This document shows positions 37,740-46,963 of a stretch of 64,000 nucleotides of DNA, in pieces (position 1 is the first letter of the stretch; the number at the start of each line of letters is the position of its first letter). This DNA is from Quadrisphaera sp. RL12-1S (GTDB lineage Bacteria; Actinomycetota; Actinomycetes; Actinomycetales; Quadrisphaeraceae). The notes beneath the pieces were generated by a model. The model was not told the DNA's origin. It saw only the letters and a program-made list of their open reading frames with translations, and did no database searches. The stretch is from contig NZ_JACNME010000003.1 in NCBI RefSeq assembly GCF_014270065.1, positions 248,001-312,000 of the forward strand, given 5' to 3'. The translations under genes were made by a program, and so were the position numbers.

Positions 37740-39149
37740 TCAGAGGCGCGACAGGGCTCTCAGCGCTGCGAGGTGGCCTCCGACGCCGTGGGCGCCAGGA
37801 CCCGGGGGGACGGCGGCCGAGCACAGGTAGATGCCGCGCGCGCCGGTGTCGTACGGGCTCGAGCCGGCCCGGGGTCCCAGCAGCAGCTGGTCGGCCCGCT
37901 TGTGGCCGGTGACGATGTCGCCGCCCACGAAGTTGGGGTTGTCGGCGGCGATCTGGCGCGTAGGGCGCGAGACGACCGCCAGGAGCCGCTCCCGCAGCCC
38001 CGGCGCGTAGCGCTCGAGCTGGGCGAGCACCGCCTCGGTGGCGTCGCCGTCGTACCCGGCCGGGACGTGGGCGTAGCAGTCGATCGGGACCACGCTCCCC
38101 TTCGCCCGGCCGGGGTCGGCCAGGTGCTGCTGGCCCAGCAGCACGAACGGGCGCCGCGGCATGCGCCCGCGCGCGACCTCGCGCTCCGCAGCGGCGGTCT
38201 GCTCGAAGCTGCCCGAGACGTGCACCGTGCCGGCGCGCCTGGCGGGCTCGTAGCTCCACGGGATGCCGCCGTCGACGGCGAGGGCCAGCTGGAACGCTGC
38301 TGCGCCGTGGCGGAACCGGCGGTAGGCGCGGACAGTGCGCTCCGGCAGCAGGCTGCCCGCGATGTCAGCGGCCCCGCCGGGCGAGGTGTCGAGCAGCAGC
38401 GCGTCGAACCGGCCCAGGTCGCGCACGTCCCGGACGCGGGTGCCGGTGACCACCGTCCCACCGCGCTGCTCCAGCAGCCGGACGAGGGCCGCCGTGATCT
38501 GCCCCGACCCTCCCACGGCCACGGGCCAGCCGAACCGGTGGGCGGCTGCCCCCAGCGAGACGCCGATCGCTGACGACAGCGGCAGGGAGAACGCGGTGAA
38601 GCCGTGGGCGGCCAGGCCGCCCCACAGCGCCCGGGCCTCGCGGGTGCGGAACAGGTGCGCGGTGAGCGCCGCGGGCGCTGGGGCGCGCAGGCCCAGGCGA
38701 GCCAGGTGCAGGGGGTGCCGGGGCAGGTGCAGCAGGGGCTGGAGGAACTCCTCGCTGATGGTGTCGAAGTCCTCCACCACCGGGCCGAGGAACCGCTGCC
38801 AGCGGCGGGCGTCGTCCCCCAGCCCCGCGGCGGTCTCCGGCACGGAGCGCACAGCGGCCGCTCCTGATCCGCCGTCCAGCGGGTGGGCGTACTGCACCTG
38901 CGGCCAGGCCCACCGCAGCCCCGCCGCCTGGAGGTCGAAGGCCTTGGCGAAGACCGAGGAGGTGGCGAAGGGGTGGAACCCGGAGCACTCGTCGTGCAGC
39001 AGCCCGGGCAGGGTCAGCTCCGCTGACCGCGCCCCGCCGCCGGGGGTGTCGGCGGCCTCGTAGACCACGACCTCCACCCCCGCATCGGCCAGGGTGAGGG
39101 CGGCAGCGAGCCCGTTGGGCCCGCTGCCCACCACCACGGCTCTGCTCAT
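37740..39149 (-). CDS. FAD-dependent oxidoreductase, phytoene-desaturase-like
   Basis: About 469 residues. The FAD-binding motif VVVGSGPNGLAAALTLADAG opens the protein and the C-terminal flavin segment (LCSAAVPPGPGAHGVGG) closes it, as in CrtI-type desaturases and related amine/retinol oxidoreductases. The ATG overlaps the DUF3556 stop (ATGA). No carotenoid genes are present, so a role in oxidising another polyprenoid or lipid is more likely. Confidence 0.85.
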   Translation of the reverse strand: MSRAVVVGSGPNGLAAALTLADAGVEVVVYEAADTPGGGARSAELTLPGLLHDECSGFHPFATSSVFAKAFDLQAAGLRWAWPQVQYAHPLDGGSGAAAVRSVPETAAGLGDDARRWQRFLGPVVEDFDTISEEFLQPLLHLPRHPLHLARLGLRAPAPAALTAHLFRTREARALWGGLAAHGFTAFSLPLSSAIGVSLGAAAHRFGWPVAVGGSGQITAALVRLLEQRGGTVVTGTRVRDVRDLGRFDALLLDTSPGGAADIAGSLLPERTVRAYRRFRHGAAAFQLALAVDGGIPWSYEPARRAGTVHVSGSFEQTAAAEREVARGRMPRRPFVLLGQQHLADPGRAKGSVVPIDCYAHVPAGYDGDATEAVLAQLERYAPGLRERLLAVVSRPTRQIAADNPNFVGGDIVTGHKRADQLLLGPRAGSSPYDTGARGIYLCSAAVPPGPGAHGVGGHLAALRALSRL

Positions 39150-41020
39150 GCGCTGGCCTTGCGCCTCTCGCGCTGCTCCGGCTGGCGCACGTCGAGCGTC
39201 CGGGGGGTCTGCCGGGGCGCCGGGCCCGGCTCGGGCTGCTCCCGCCGCCACGTCACCTGGGTGGGGATGGGGCCGTCGGGCAGCCAGGGCTGGGTGGTCA
39301 CCGCGTCCTGGACGCGCCAGGTGCCTTCCTCGATGACGCCGAGTGCGGCGTCGATGACCTTGTACTGCTGCGTCCCGCGGTGGATCGGCTGGGACTCCAC
39401 CCACGCCACGACCAGCTCACCGGGTGCGAAGCTGCAGCGGCGCTGCACCGCCTCGATGAGCCGGTGGTTGTGGAGGTGGCCGTCACCGAAGTTGAAGCCG
39501 ATGATCGAGTTGCAGGTGAACTCCCCCTCGCGGACGGTCGCGCGGTCGACGTCAGGGACGTGCCGGAGCAGCAGGGAGAACAGCCCGCGGCCCTGGCTGT
39601 GCATCGAGCGCCAGGCGATCGTCTGCTGCATGGTGATCTCGGCGACGGCGGAGGGGTAGCCGAGGGACTCCAGCTGGCGCACCTGGTTGCGGGTGGGGCG
39701 CACCAGGGCGTCCAGCTTGTCCTCGCAGCCGGGCGCGAACGCCCACAGCGAGGCCGCCCAGTTGCCGGCGTACTGGCGCATCGCGGGGGTGAAGGCGACC
39801 AGGTCAGGGCGCAGGTTGCCCAGCACGGGGAAGAAGAAGAGGCAGGCCAGGGCGCCGACCACCAGCCACGGGCTGCTGGCGTCGCCCAGGCCGAAGCCCT
39901 GCCACGCCGGGAACCCGAGGAAGAGCACGACGGCCGCCCAGCCGAACAGCAGGTTCCACTCCAGGGGGACCGCCAGCGGGAACATCGAGATGATCACGGA
40001 GTGCAGGCCCACCAGGACGATGACGCCCAGGAGGGTGAGCAACGGGTCGTGGGAGAGCAGCAGCACCACGGGCACGCCGATCTCGACCACCGTTCCCAGC
40101 CCGTGGGCGATCGACCTGGCCAGCCAGGACGGGCGCAGGTCGTGAGGTGCGTCGCGGTAGTGCAGCCGCTTGACCGCCGTGCCGGGGATGCAGGGGTTGT
40201 TGGAGACCATCGGAGGGATGACGTTCTCGAAGTGGCGGCCGAGCTTGGAGCAGCCGGCGGCGATCCACACCGAGGCCACCGCCAGCTTCAGCAGGACGAC
40301 CAGGTCGACGACGGCGTTCCCTCCGCTCCCCCCGAGGACGGGCACCAGCGCGAAGGCGACCAGAGCCGGTGCGTACTGCTCGGTCCGTGCGGCGATGAAG
40401 ATCGTCTTGTCGCGCAGGCCCAGCAGGGCCACGAGCACCAGCGGCGGCACCGCGAGGGCCGGGTCGACCAGGCCGGAGGTGTTCCCCGGCAGGGCGGCGT
40501 CCAGTCCGGGCACCGGCACCCCGGGCAGCACCACGGGCACCAGCAGGGAGACCAGCAGCGCGGCGTACAGGACGACGTCGAGCACGGTGCGCTCATCACC
40601 CGCGGTCCCGGGAACCCGGTGCGGCCACGGGGGCATCCGCACCGTGCGGGGGCGGAGCCAGAAGAGGATCCCGCCGGTCATGGGCTTGAACTTGCCCGCG
40701 ATCGGACCCCAGGACCCGGCGACGCCCACCGCCTCCAGCAGCATGGTCCAGAAGATGAGCTTCTGGTACACGACCAGCTCGTCCCACCACGAGGTCACGG
40801 CCCAGGGGGCGCCCACGCCCGAGGTGAGCGTCACGAGGGTCAGCCCGACCCCGAGGTAGAGCACCGCGAGCTTCACCACGTAGGTGGCGGGGATGATCTT
40901 GGGTGAGCCGAAGCCGTGGTCGACCCAGTGGAGCGCCAGGGCGCGGACGCGCTCCATGAGGGGACGGTCGAGGAAGGTCTCGACGTCCACGGGAGGGAAG
41001 TTCCCAGTCTTGAACCCCAT
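39146..41020 (-). CDS. DUF3556-family membrane protein
   Basis: About 624 residues. The opening GNFPPVDVETFLDRPLMERV and the following LALHWVDHGFGSPK match my memory of DUF3556 proteins of mycobacteria and rhodococci. Around ten hydrophobic segments lie in residues 45-420; the C-terminal third is soluble. GAGAGG precedes the ATG at 41020. The function is unknown; the tight operon with an SDR and a FAD oxidoreductase suggests it acts on the same hydrophobic substrate. Confidence 0.75.
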   Translation of the reverse strand: MGFKTGNFPPVDVETFLDRPLMERVRALALHWVDHGFGSPKIIPATYVVKLAVLYLGVGLTLVTLTSGVGAPWAVTSWWDELVVYQKLIFWTMLLEAVGVAGSWGPIAGKFKPMTGGILFWLRPRTVRMPPWPHRVPGTAGDERTVLDVVLYAALLVSLLVPVVLPGVPVPGLDAALPGNTSGLVDPALAVPPLVLVALLGLRDKTIFIAARTEQYAPALVAFALVPVLGGSGGNAVVDLVVLLKLAVASVWIAAGCSKLGRHFENVIPPMVSNNPCIPGTAVKRLHYRDAPHDLRPSWLARSIAHGLGTVVEIGVPVVLLLSHDPLLTLLGVIVLVGLHSVIISMFPLAVPLEWNLLFGWAAVVLFLGFPAWQGFGLGDASSPWLVVGALACLFFFPVLGNLRPDLVAFTPAMRQYAGNWAASLWAFAPGCEDKLDALVRPTRNQVRQLESLGYPSAVAEITMQQTIAWRSMHSQGRGLFSLLLRHVPDVDRATVREGEFTCNSIIGFNFGDGHLHNHRLIEAVQRRCSFAPGELVVAWVESQPIHRGTQQYKVIDAALGVIEEGTWRVQDAVTTQPWLPDGPIPTQVTWRREQPEPGPAPRQTPRTLDVRQPEQRERRKASA

Positions 41021-41407
41021 CGTCGCGGTTCCTCTCTCGCTCTCCGTGGTCGCCTTCCGGACTTCCGTCCTCCGTGCGACGGCTTTTCTCACCCTGAAGA
41101 AGTCGGCGAATTCCCCGGGGGGTCACCACGACCCGTTCCGGGAATTCGCGTGAGCTGATGACGCCACCACCACGGTGCGCCTCAGCGGAATTCGCAGCAG
41201 TGCGTGGGACCGGCGCGCTCCGTGACATCCGCGGACTTCTCGGAGAGCGACGGCGCACATCCGGGTCGACCGAGCCCACCCCGCTGCTTCGACGGGTGGT
41301 GGCCTCGTGGGGAGGACGCTACGGGCGCTCCACCTCCGCGCCCTACGTCGGCGGAAGCCGAACATCCGCGTCGCCTTCGTCCTGGGAGGACGAAGGCGGC
41401 GTGCGCG
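41021..41407. promoter_or_regulatory. Intergenic region with GAATTC-centred inverted repeats
   Basis: No gene is seen. GCGAATTCCC at 41106-41115 is the inverted match of GGGAATTCGC at 41140-41149, and GCGGAATTCGC lies at 41185-41195. These fit regulator-binding sites controlling the downstream minus-strand DUF3556 operon, perhaps by the neighbouring PucR protein. Confidence 0.5.
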
Positions 41408-42679
41408 TCAGGGAGCTTCCGGTGCCCCGTCGTCCAGCACCGCGGCTCCCATCATCGAGGCCAGGACGAGCGCCACCTCCAGGTCGAAGCGGCCGTCCGT
41501 GACCGGCCGGCCCAGCGCCCGCTCCGCCGAGGCGACCCGGTACTTGATCGAGTTGGGGTGCATCGAGGTGCTCTGGGCGGTGGCCGTGAAGGACCTGTCG
41601 TGCTGCAGGAAGACCAGGAGCGCGTCTCGGTGGCGCTGGGTGGCCTCACCGGGGCCGGCGAGCCCCCCGAGCTGGTGCCGCACCCAGGACCGAGCCGCGG
41701 GCACGTCCGCCGCGAGCAGACCCGCGAGGGCCGCCCCGGGCTGGTCGTGGGCGACCACCTGCCTGCCCGGCCGTCGGCGCAGCTGGGCCAGGCGCTGCAG
41801 GGCCCGCGCCTCGAGGTGGCTGGTGCGGAAGCCATCGAGCCCCCGGTGCACCCCGCCCAGGGCCAGCGAGAGCCCCTCCGGGGCGGCCGAGAGGAGCTCC
41901 CGCCACCACTCCCGCGGGCGCGGTGGGCCGTCCGGCAGGTGGAACCACACCCAGGACGTCGTCTCGTCGTGCTCCACCACCAGGGGCGGCTGGGAGGAGC
42001 GGAAGCGTCCGGCCAGGCGCCTGAGCTGGGGCGACGCCGACAGCAGGACGTCGTGGCGGTCGGCCCACACGACGGCGGCGACGTGGTCCCCCCGCAGGCG
42101 GTAGCCCAGGGCGGCCTCGGCCGCTGCGGCGTCGACCTCCTGCTCCGCCAGCAGCCGTCGCACCACCGACTCCCTGCCCGTGCGCTGGGAGGTCAGCCAC
42201 GCGTCGCGCTCGGCCTCGTAGACGGTGGTCACCCGTTCGGAGATCCAGTCGATGTAGGTGAACATCCGCTCGGTGAGCACCTCGTAGGCCCGGTCGCGGG
42301 TCCCCGGCGACCCCTCGGCGTTGCCCACCTGGAACGCGCGGCGCAGGAGCAGCTGGTGCCCGAGGCGGTACGCCCGCAGCAGCGCGCTGATGGGCACGCC
42401 CCGCTGGGCCAGGCGGCGGGCGTACTCGACGGCGGCCGTCGGAGGCTCGAAGCCGTCGCGTCCGATGTCGTGCACCAGCGCGTGGAGGATCGTGTCGACG
42501 TTGCCCTCGATGCTGGCGCCCAGGAGGTCGACGAGCACCGGGTCGCCGTCCAGCCCCTGGACCTGCTCGACCAGGGCCGTGCGCATCTGGCGGACGAGGT
42601 CCGCCAGTTGTCCGTTGAGGACGGTACCGATGCGGACGACGAGGTCGTGGCTCGACGTCGCGGCGCTGCTCTCGGACAC
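41408..42679 (-). CDS. PucR/CdaR-type helix-turn-helix regulator
   Basis: About 423 residues. The C-terminus has the PucR helix-turn-helix (FTATAQSTSMHPNSIKYRVA); the N-terminal ~190 residues form a helical sensor like the RsbRD-type domains seen in this class. TACCCT lies 6 nt before the GTG at 42679, so a leaderless start is likely; the ATG at 42862 is upstream of that box. It is divergent from the acyl-CoA ligase and upstream of the DUF3556 operon, so it may control both. Confidence 0.84.
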   Translation of the reverse strand: MSESSAATSSHDLVVRIGTVLNGQLADLVRQMRTALVEQVQGLDGDPVLVDLLGASIEGNVDTILHALVHDIGRDGFEPPTAAVEYARRLAQRGVPISALLRAYRLGHQLLLRRAFQVGNAEGSPGTRDRAYEVLTERMFTYIDWISERVTTVYEAERDAWLTSQRTGRESVVRRLLAEQEVDAAAAEAALGYRLRGDHVAAVVWADRHDVLLSASPQLRRLAGRFRSSQPPLVVEHDETTSWVWFHLPDGPPRPREWWRELLSAAPEGLSLALGGVHRGLDGFRTSHLEARALQRLAQLRRRPGRQVVAHDQPGAALAGLLAADVPAARSWVRHQLGGLAGPGEATQRHRDALLVFLQHDRSFTATAQSTSMHPNSIKYRVASAERALGRPVTDGRFDLEVALVLASMMGAAVLDDGAPEAP

Positions 42680-42888
42680 CGTCGAAGGGTAGGTGCCGCG
42701 CACGAGCCCCCCGTGGCGGCACACCGGTGCCGGTCCGGCTCCCGGTGTCGCCGTGGAGTCGGCGCGCGCACGCGGCACTTCCGGCGCGGAGCCGGTCTCG
42801 ACTTCCTCGGGGCCTTTTATCCGCCGAAATCCGGGGAGGCCGAGAAGGGGGTTTGACAACAAGGCCCCGATGGCCCGAACCTCTGCCC

Positions 42889-44418
42889 GTGAGCACCGAA
42901 GGCGCTGCCTCGACGACGTTCATCCGCACTGCCGCCGACATCCCGGCGGCACGGGCTTTCGACGACCCGGGCGGCGCGTGCCTGGTCGACAGCGAGCGTC
43001 GTCTCGACAACCGCGCCCTCGCCGCAGCCGTGGCCCACACCTCGGGTCACCTCTCACGTCTGGGCGTCGGTCCCGGTGACGTGGTGGCGGTCGCCCTGCA
43101 CAACCGCATCGAGCTGGTGGTGACGATGTTCGCCGCGTGGTGGTGCGGGGCCGCCCTGACACCCGTCAACCCGGTGCTCACCGACACGGAGGTGGCGCAC
43201 CAGCTGCAGGACTCACGAGCGCGGGTGCTCGTCGGCGACGAGCGGGGCGCTGCCCTCGCCAGCGCCAGCGGCATCGACTTCCTCAGCGTGGCTGACGTCA
43301 TCCCTGCTGGTGACCCCGGGGCCAGCGCCTGGGCTGACGCCCCCGGCGGAGAGGGGGCGGCGGAGCAGGACGCGGCGTTCGTCATCTACACCTCCGGGAC
43401 GACGGGACGCCCCAAGGGCTGCGTGCTGACGCACGCCAACGTCGACGCCATGGCCACCGCCATCGTCAGGCACCTGCGGCTGGACCCGACCGACCGCAGC
43501 CTGCTCGTGCTCCCCCTCTTCCACGTGAACGGCCTCCTGGTGGGCGTGCTGTCGCCACTGCTCGCGGGAGGCAGCGTGGTGGTGGCCCCCCGCTTCCAGC
43601 CGACGACGTTCTGGGACCTGGTGGAGTGGGAGCGCCCCACCTACTTCTCGGCCGTCCCCACGATGTACGCCCTGGTGGAGGCGCACACCACGCGTCCCGT
43701 CGACACCTCCTCGCTGCGCTTCGCGATCTGCGGTGCCGCGCCCGCACCGGCCGAGCTCATCACCAGGTTCGAGGAGCGGTTCGGCGTGGTGCTGCTCGAG
43801 GGCTACGGCCTGTCGGAGTGCAGCGTCGCCGCGACCATCAACCCCCTGGACGGTCCCCGCAAGCCCGGCACCGTGGGACCGGCGCTGCCCGGTGTCGAGG
43901 TCGTCGTGGCGGCGCCTGACGGCACGCACCTGCCTCCGGGTGAGGTCGGGCAGGTGCTCGTCCGAGGGGCCACGGTGATGCGCGGCTACCTGGGCCGCCC
44001 GGAGGAGACCGCCGAGGTGCTCGTGGACGGCTGGCTGCAGACCGGGGACGTGGGACGGCTCGACGACGACGGCTACCTGACGCTGGTCGACAGGCTCAAG
44101 GACATGATCATCAGGGGTGGGGAGAACATCTACCCCAAGGAGATCGAGCAGGTGCTCTACGAGCACCCTGCGGTGCTCGAGGCAGCGGTGGTCGGGGTTC
44201 AGGACGCGACCTACGGCGAGGTGCCGGTGGCGCACGTCGCCCTGCGCCCCGGGAACGAGGACGTCGACGGCGAGGTGCTCCGCCAGCACTGCGCCGAGCA
44301 CCTCGCCAGGTACAAGGTGCCCACCGAGGTGCTCCTGCACCCCAGCCTCCCCAAGAACTCCGTGGGCAAGCTCGTCAAGGGGACCCTGCGCTCCGGTCCG
44401 CACCAGCCGCTCCGCTGA
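42889..44418 (+). CDS. AMP-dependent acyl-CoA synthetase/ligase
   Basis: About 509 residues. The phosphate loop YTSGTTGRPKG, the adenylate motif YGLSE, the hinge region around LQTGDVGRLDDDGYL and the catalytic Lys in PKNSVGKLVK are all present. It activates a carboxylic acid as acyl-AMP, then acyl-CoA. TTGACA at 42853-42858 may be the -35. It likely works with the nearby acyl-CoA dehydrogenase. Confidence 0.88.
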   Translation: MSTEGAASTTFIRTAADIPAARAFDDPGGACLVDSERRLDNRALAAAVAHTSGHLSRLGVGPGDVVAVALHNRIELVVTMFAAWWCGAALTPVNPVLTDTEVAHQLQDSRARVLVGDERGAALASASGIDFLSVADVIPAGDPGASAWADAPGGEGAAEQDAAFVIYTSGTTGRPKGCVLTHANVDAMATAIVRHLRLDPTDRSLLVLPLFHVNGLLVGVLSPLLAGGSVVVAPRFQPTTFWDLVEWERPTYFSAVPTMYALVEAHTTRPVDTSSLRFAICGAAPAPAELITRFEERFGVVLLEGYGLSECSVAATINPLDGPRKPGTVGPALPGVEVVVAAPDGTHLPPGEVGQVLVRGATVMRGYLGRPEETAEVLVDGWLQTGDVGRLDDDGYLTLVDRLKDMIIRGGENIYPKEIEQVLYEHPAVLEAAVVGVQDATYGEVPVAHVALRPGNEDVDGEVLRQHCAEHLARYKVPTEVLLHPSLPKNSVGKLVKGTLRSGPHQPLR

Positions 44419-44482
44419 GGAGCGGGCGGTCGCGGGGCTCGCGCCCGACTGCCCCGCGCTCCCGGCGCCGTAGCCTCACCTG

Positions 44483-45142
44483 GTGTCGTCCGAGGTCGAG
44501 CCCACCCCCTCGCCCATGGCGGCGGCCGTCGCCGTCTTCGCCCGGCGCGGTTACGACGAGGCCTCCGTGGAGGACATCGCCGAGGCGGCGGGCATCAGCC
44601 GCAGCACCTTCTTCCGCAGGTACCGGTCCAAGGAGGAGGTCGTCTTCTCCGACCACGAGCTGCTCCTGCAGCAGGTGCAGGAGCAGCTCGCGGCCTCCGC
44701 CGCCTCCCGTGCCGACGCGGTGGAGGCGGTCTGCGCGGCAGCGGTCGCGGTCTTCGACCACCACGTCGGGCTGGGCGAGGTCTCGCGGGCCAGGTACCGC
44801 CTGGTGCGCGCCCATCCGGTGCTGCGCGACCGGGAGCTGGTCATGGCCCACCGCTACGAGGTGCTCTTCGCGCGCCACCTGGCGGGTGCGGTCGAGGACC
44901 GCGACGTCGCGCGGAGCTGCGCGGCCGCGGTCGTGACGGTGCACAACCTGGCGCTGCGCACCTGGCTGGAGGACGGCGCCGGCGCGCACGCCGATCCGGC
45001 CTCGCTGCTGGAGCGGCTGCGACGGGTGAGCGGACTGCTGACGGTCCCCCGGTCCGGGCGCAGGCGCGTGGTGGTCCTCGGCGTGGAGGGCGAGGAGAGC
45101 GCCGACCAGATCGCCGAGGTCGTGCGCCGCGCGCTGCGGTGA
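44483..45142 (+). CDS. TetR-family transcriptional regulator
   Basis: About 219 residues. The helix-turn-helix is clear (ASVEDIAEAAGISRSTFFRR followed by YRSKEEVV). TAGCCT lies 6 nt before the GTG, so translation is probably leaderless. The perfect inverted repeat 13 nt after its stop, ahead of the acyl-CoA dehydrogenase, is its likely operator; an acyl-CoA effector is plausible. Confidence 0.87.
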   Translation: MSSEVEPTPSPMAAAVAVFARRGYDEASVEDIAEAAGISRSTFFRRYRSKEEVVFSDHELLLQQVQEQLAASAASRADAVEAVCAAAVAVFDHHVGLGEVSRARYRLVRAHPVLRDRELVMAHRYEVLFARHLAGAVEDRDVARSCAAAVVTVHNLALRTWLEDGAGAHADPASLLERLRRVSGLLTVPRSGRRRVVVLGVEGEESADQIAEVVRRALR

Positions 45143-45155
45143 CGCCACCCCTGGA

Positions 45156-45183
45156 ACTGAGTACCATCGGTCTGGTACTCAGT
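45156..45183. promoter_or_regulatory. TetR operator candidate, perfect 11-bp inverted repeat
   Basis: ACTGAGTACCA and TGGTACTCAGT are separated by TCGGTC. The site lies 16 nt before the acyl-CoA dehydrogenase start and just after the TetR gene, so the regulator probably represses the dehydrogenase. Confidence 0.75.
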
Positions 45184-45199
45184 CCCACGAGGGGAGCCA

Positions 45200-46417
45200 G
45201 TGGTGGAGATGACGACGACGACGCGGTCTTCCGAGGGCGACTACGGACTGCGCGAGCCGCTGGACCCCGACTTCGCGGGGGTGCTCACCCACCTGCCCGA
45301 GGCTGACGAGGCCCACCGGCGCAGGGCGCGCACCTTCGTCCAGGACGAGGTCCTCCCCGTCATCGATGACTTCTGGGACCGCGCCGACTACCCCCTCCAC
45401 CTCCTGCGACGCCTCGGCGAGCTGGACCTGCTGCGTGACGGTCTCGGCGTCCCCGGCGCGCCGCCGGTGTCGGACCTGGCCGCCGGGCTCGTCCACCTGG
45501 AGCTGGCACGCGGGGACGGGTCGGTCGCGACGATGCTCGCGGTGCAGGGTGGTCTCGCGATGCGCTCGATCGCCCTGCTGGGCTCGGACGAGCAGCGCGA
45601 GCGCTGGCTCGGGCCCCTGGCGCGCGGAGAGCTCCTGGGCGCCTTCGCCCTGACCGAGCCCGCCCACGGGTCGGACTCGGTGTCCCTGGAGACCCGGGCC
45701 ACCCGCGTGCCCGGCGGGTACCTGCTCGACGGGGAGAAGAAGTGGATCGGCAACGGCTCCGCCGGTGGCGTCACCGTCGTGTGGGCCCGCGGGGACGACG
45801 ACCAGGTCCACGGCTACGTCGTCCCGCAGGAGTCTCCCGGGTACGAGGCCACCACGATCACGGGCAAGGTCTCCCAGCGCGCCATCTGGCAGGCCCACAT
45901 CCACCTCGACGGCGTGTTCGTCCCCAACGAGTGCGCGCTGCCCGGAGCCCGCAGCTTCCGGGACACCTCCCGGGTGCTGCAGGCCACCCGGCTGGGCGTG
46001 GCGTGGGACGCGCTGGGTCACGCCACCGCCTGCTACGAGGCGTCGGTGCACTACGCCAGGACCCGCACCCAGTTCGGCCGTCCGCTGGGCGCCTCGCAGC
46101 TGGTGCAGGAGCGCCTGGCCCGGGCTGCCTCCGACCTCACGTCCCTGCAGTCGCTGCTGGTCGCCTTCACAGCGCTCCAGGCCAGTGGCCAGCTGACCGG
46201 CCCGCAGGCCTCGATGGCCAAGTACACCGCCACGCGCACCGCGCGCCGGATGGCTGCTGACGCCCGTGACCTCCTGGGCGGCAACGGCATCCTCCTCGAG
46301 CACCGGGTGGCGCGGCACTTCGCCGACGTCGAGGCGATCCACACCTACGAGGGCACCGAGTCGGTGCAGGCGCTGATCCTCGGACGCGCGATCACAGGCC
46401 TGTCCGCCTTCGCCTGA
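45200..46417 (+). CDS. Acyl-CoA dehydrogenase (glutaryl-CoA dehydrogenase-like)
   Basis: About 405 residues. Acyl-CoA dehydrogenase motifs include FALTEPAHGSDS, KKWIGNGS and the C-terminal THTYEGTESVQALILGRAITG-type end (here IHTYEGTESVQ), in which the Glu is the expected catalytic base. It uses FAD to introduce a 2,3-double bond into an acyl-CoA. It ends the ligase-TetR-dehydrogenase group. Confidence 0.88.
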   Translation: MVEMTTTTRSSEGDYGLREPLDPDFAGVLTHLPEADEAHRRRARTFVQDEVLPVIDDFWDRADYPLHLLRRLGELDLLRDGLGVPGAPPVSDLAAGLVHLELARGDGSVATMLAVQGGLAMRSIALLGSDEQRERWLGPLARGELLGAFALTEPAHGSDSVSLETRATRVPGGYLLDGEKKWIGNGSAGGVTVVWARGDDDQVHGYVVPQESPGYEATTITGKVSQRAIWQAHIHLDGVFVPNECALPGARSFRDTSRVLQATRLGVAWDALGHATACYEASVHYARTRTQFGRPLGASQLVQERLARAASDLTSLQSLLVAFTALQASGQLTGPQASMAKYTATRTARRMAADARDLLGGNGILLEHRVARHFADVEAIHTYEGTESVQALILGRAITGLSAFA

Positions 46418-46593
46418 CGCCGGCCCGAGGCCGCTGCCGGGGAGGCGCGCAGGCCGCCCCCCGGTCCACGGGGTCCGCACGTGGTCCGCGGGACAGCCGG
46501 GAGGCGGCCGACGCCACCCGCCGTCACGGATCGGTGACGCCCCCGCAGCTCAGCGACCTGCCGGACCACCACGCCGCCGGTCGAGGACCCCCG

Positions 46594-46613
46594 CTAGACG
46601 TTGAAGCGGAACT
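46594..46613. repeat. Left direct repeat of the ychF island (attL candidate)
   Basis: CTAGACGTTGAAGCGGAACT matches the 3' end of ychF at 52854-52873 at 19 of 20 bases. Read on the minus strand it encodes the same FRFNV-stop ending of YchF with a synonymous Val codon, as expected for a displaced gene end. Confidence 0.75.
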
Positions 46614-46950
46614 TCGATGGCCTCACAGCCTGCCAGCAGAGATCCCGCCTGCTGGCTACCTGACTTGAAGGATCGTCCAGTGAAGGCTGATGAAGGTTGA
46701 TGAGCCGAAGTGCCTGCGACGAGGACTCCGTGAGGACACGACAAGGACACGGCCTCGCGTTACAAGACACGACCGACGGTGAGTGCGTCTCGCGCTCGAG
46801 GGCGGTGATGCCCCCTCCCCCAGGGGCTGCGCCAGCCCGTGGAGGACGCGCCGGTCGGACACAGGCCTCTCGACTAGCACGGCAGGTCCCTAACCAGCAA
46901 GCAGCCCTCCCGCAGTGCGTCGCACAGAGCCGAGGTCACGTGACTACGGG
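46614..46950. other. Island left end, no gene recognised
   Basis: About 340 bp between the left repeat and the promoter of the first island gene. Base composition is more balanced than the surroundings. I see no convincing coding frame or RNA structure. Confidence 0.5.
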
Positions 46951-46963
46951 TAATCTGGCCCGG

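Noticed and set aside
37740-39149. Carotenoid biosynthesis cluster
   Set aside because: The FAD enzyme is CrtI-like, but no phytoene synthase, cyclase or GGPP synthase is nearby.
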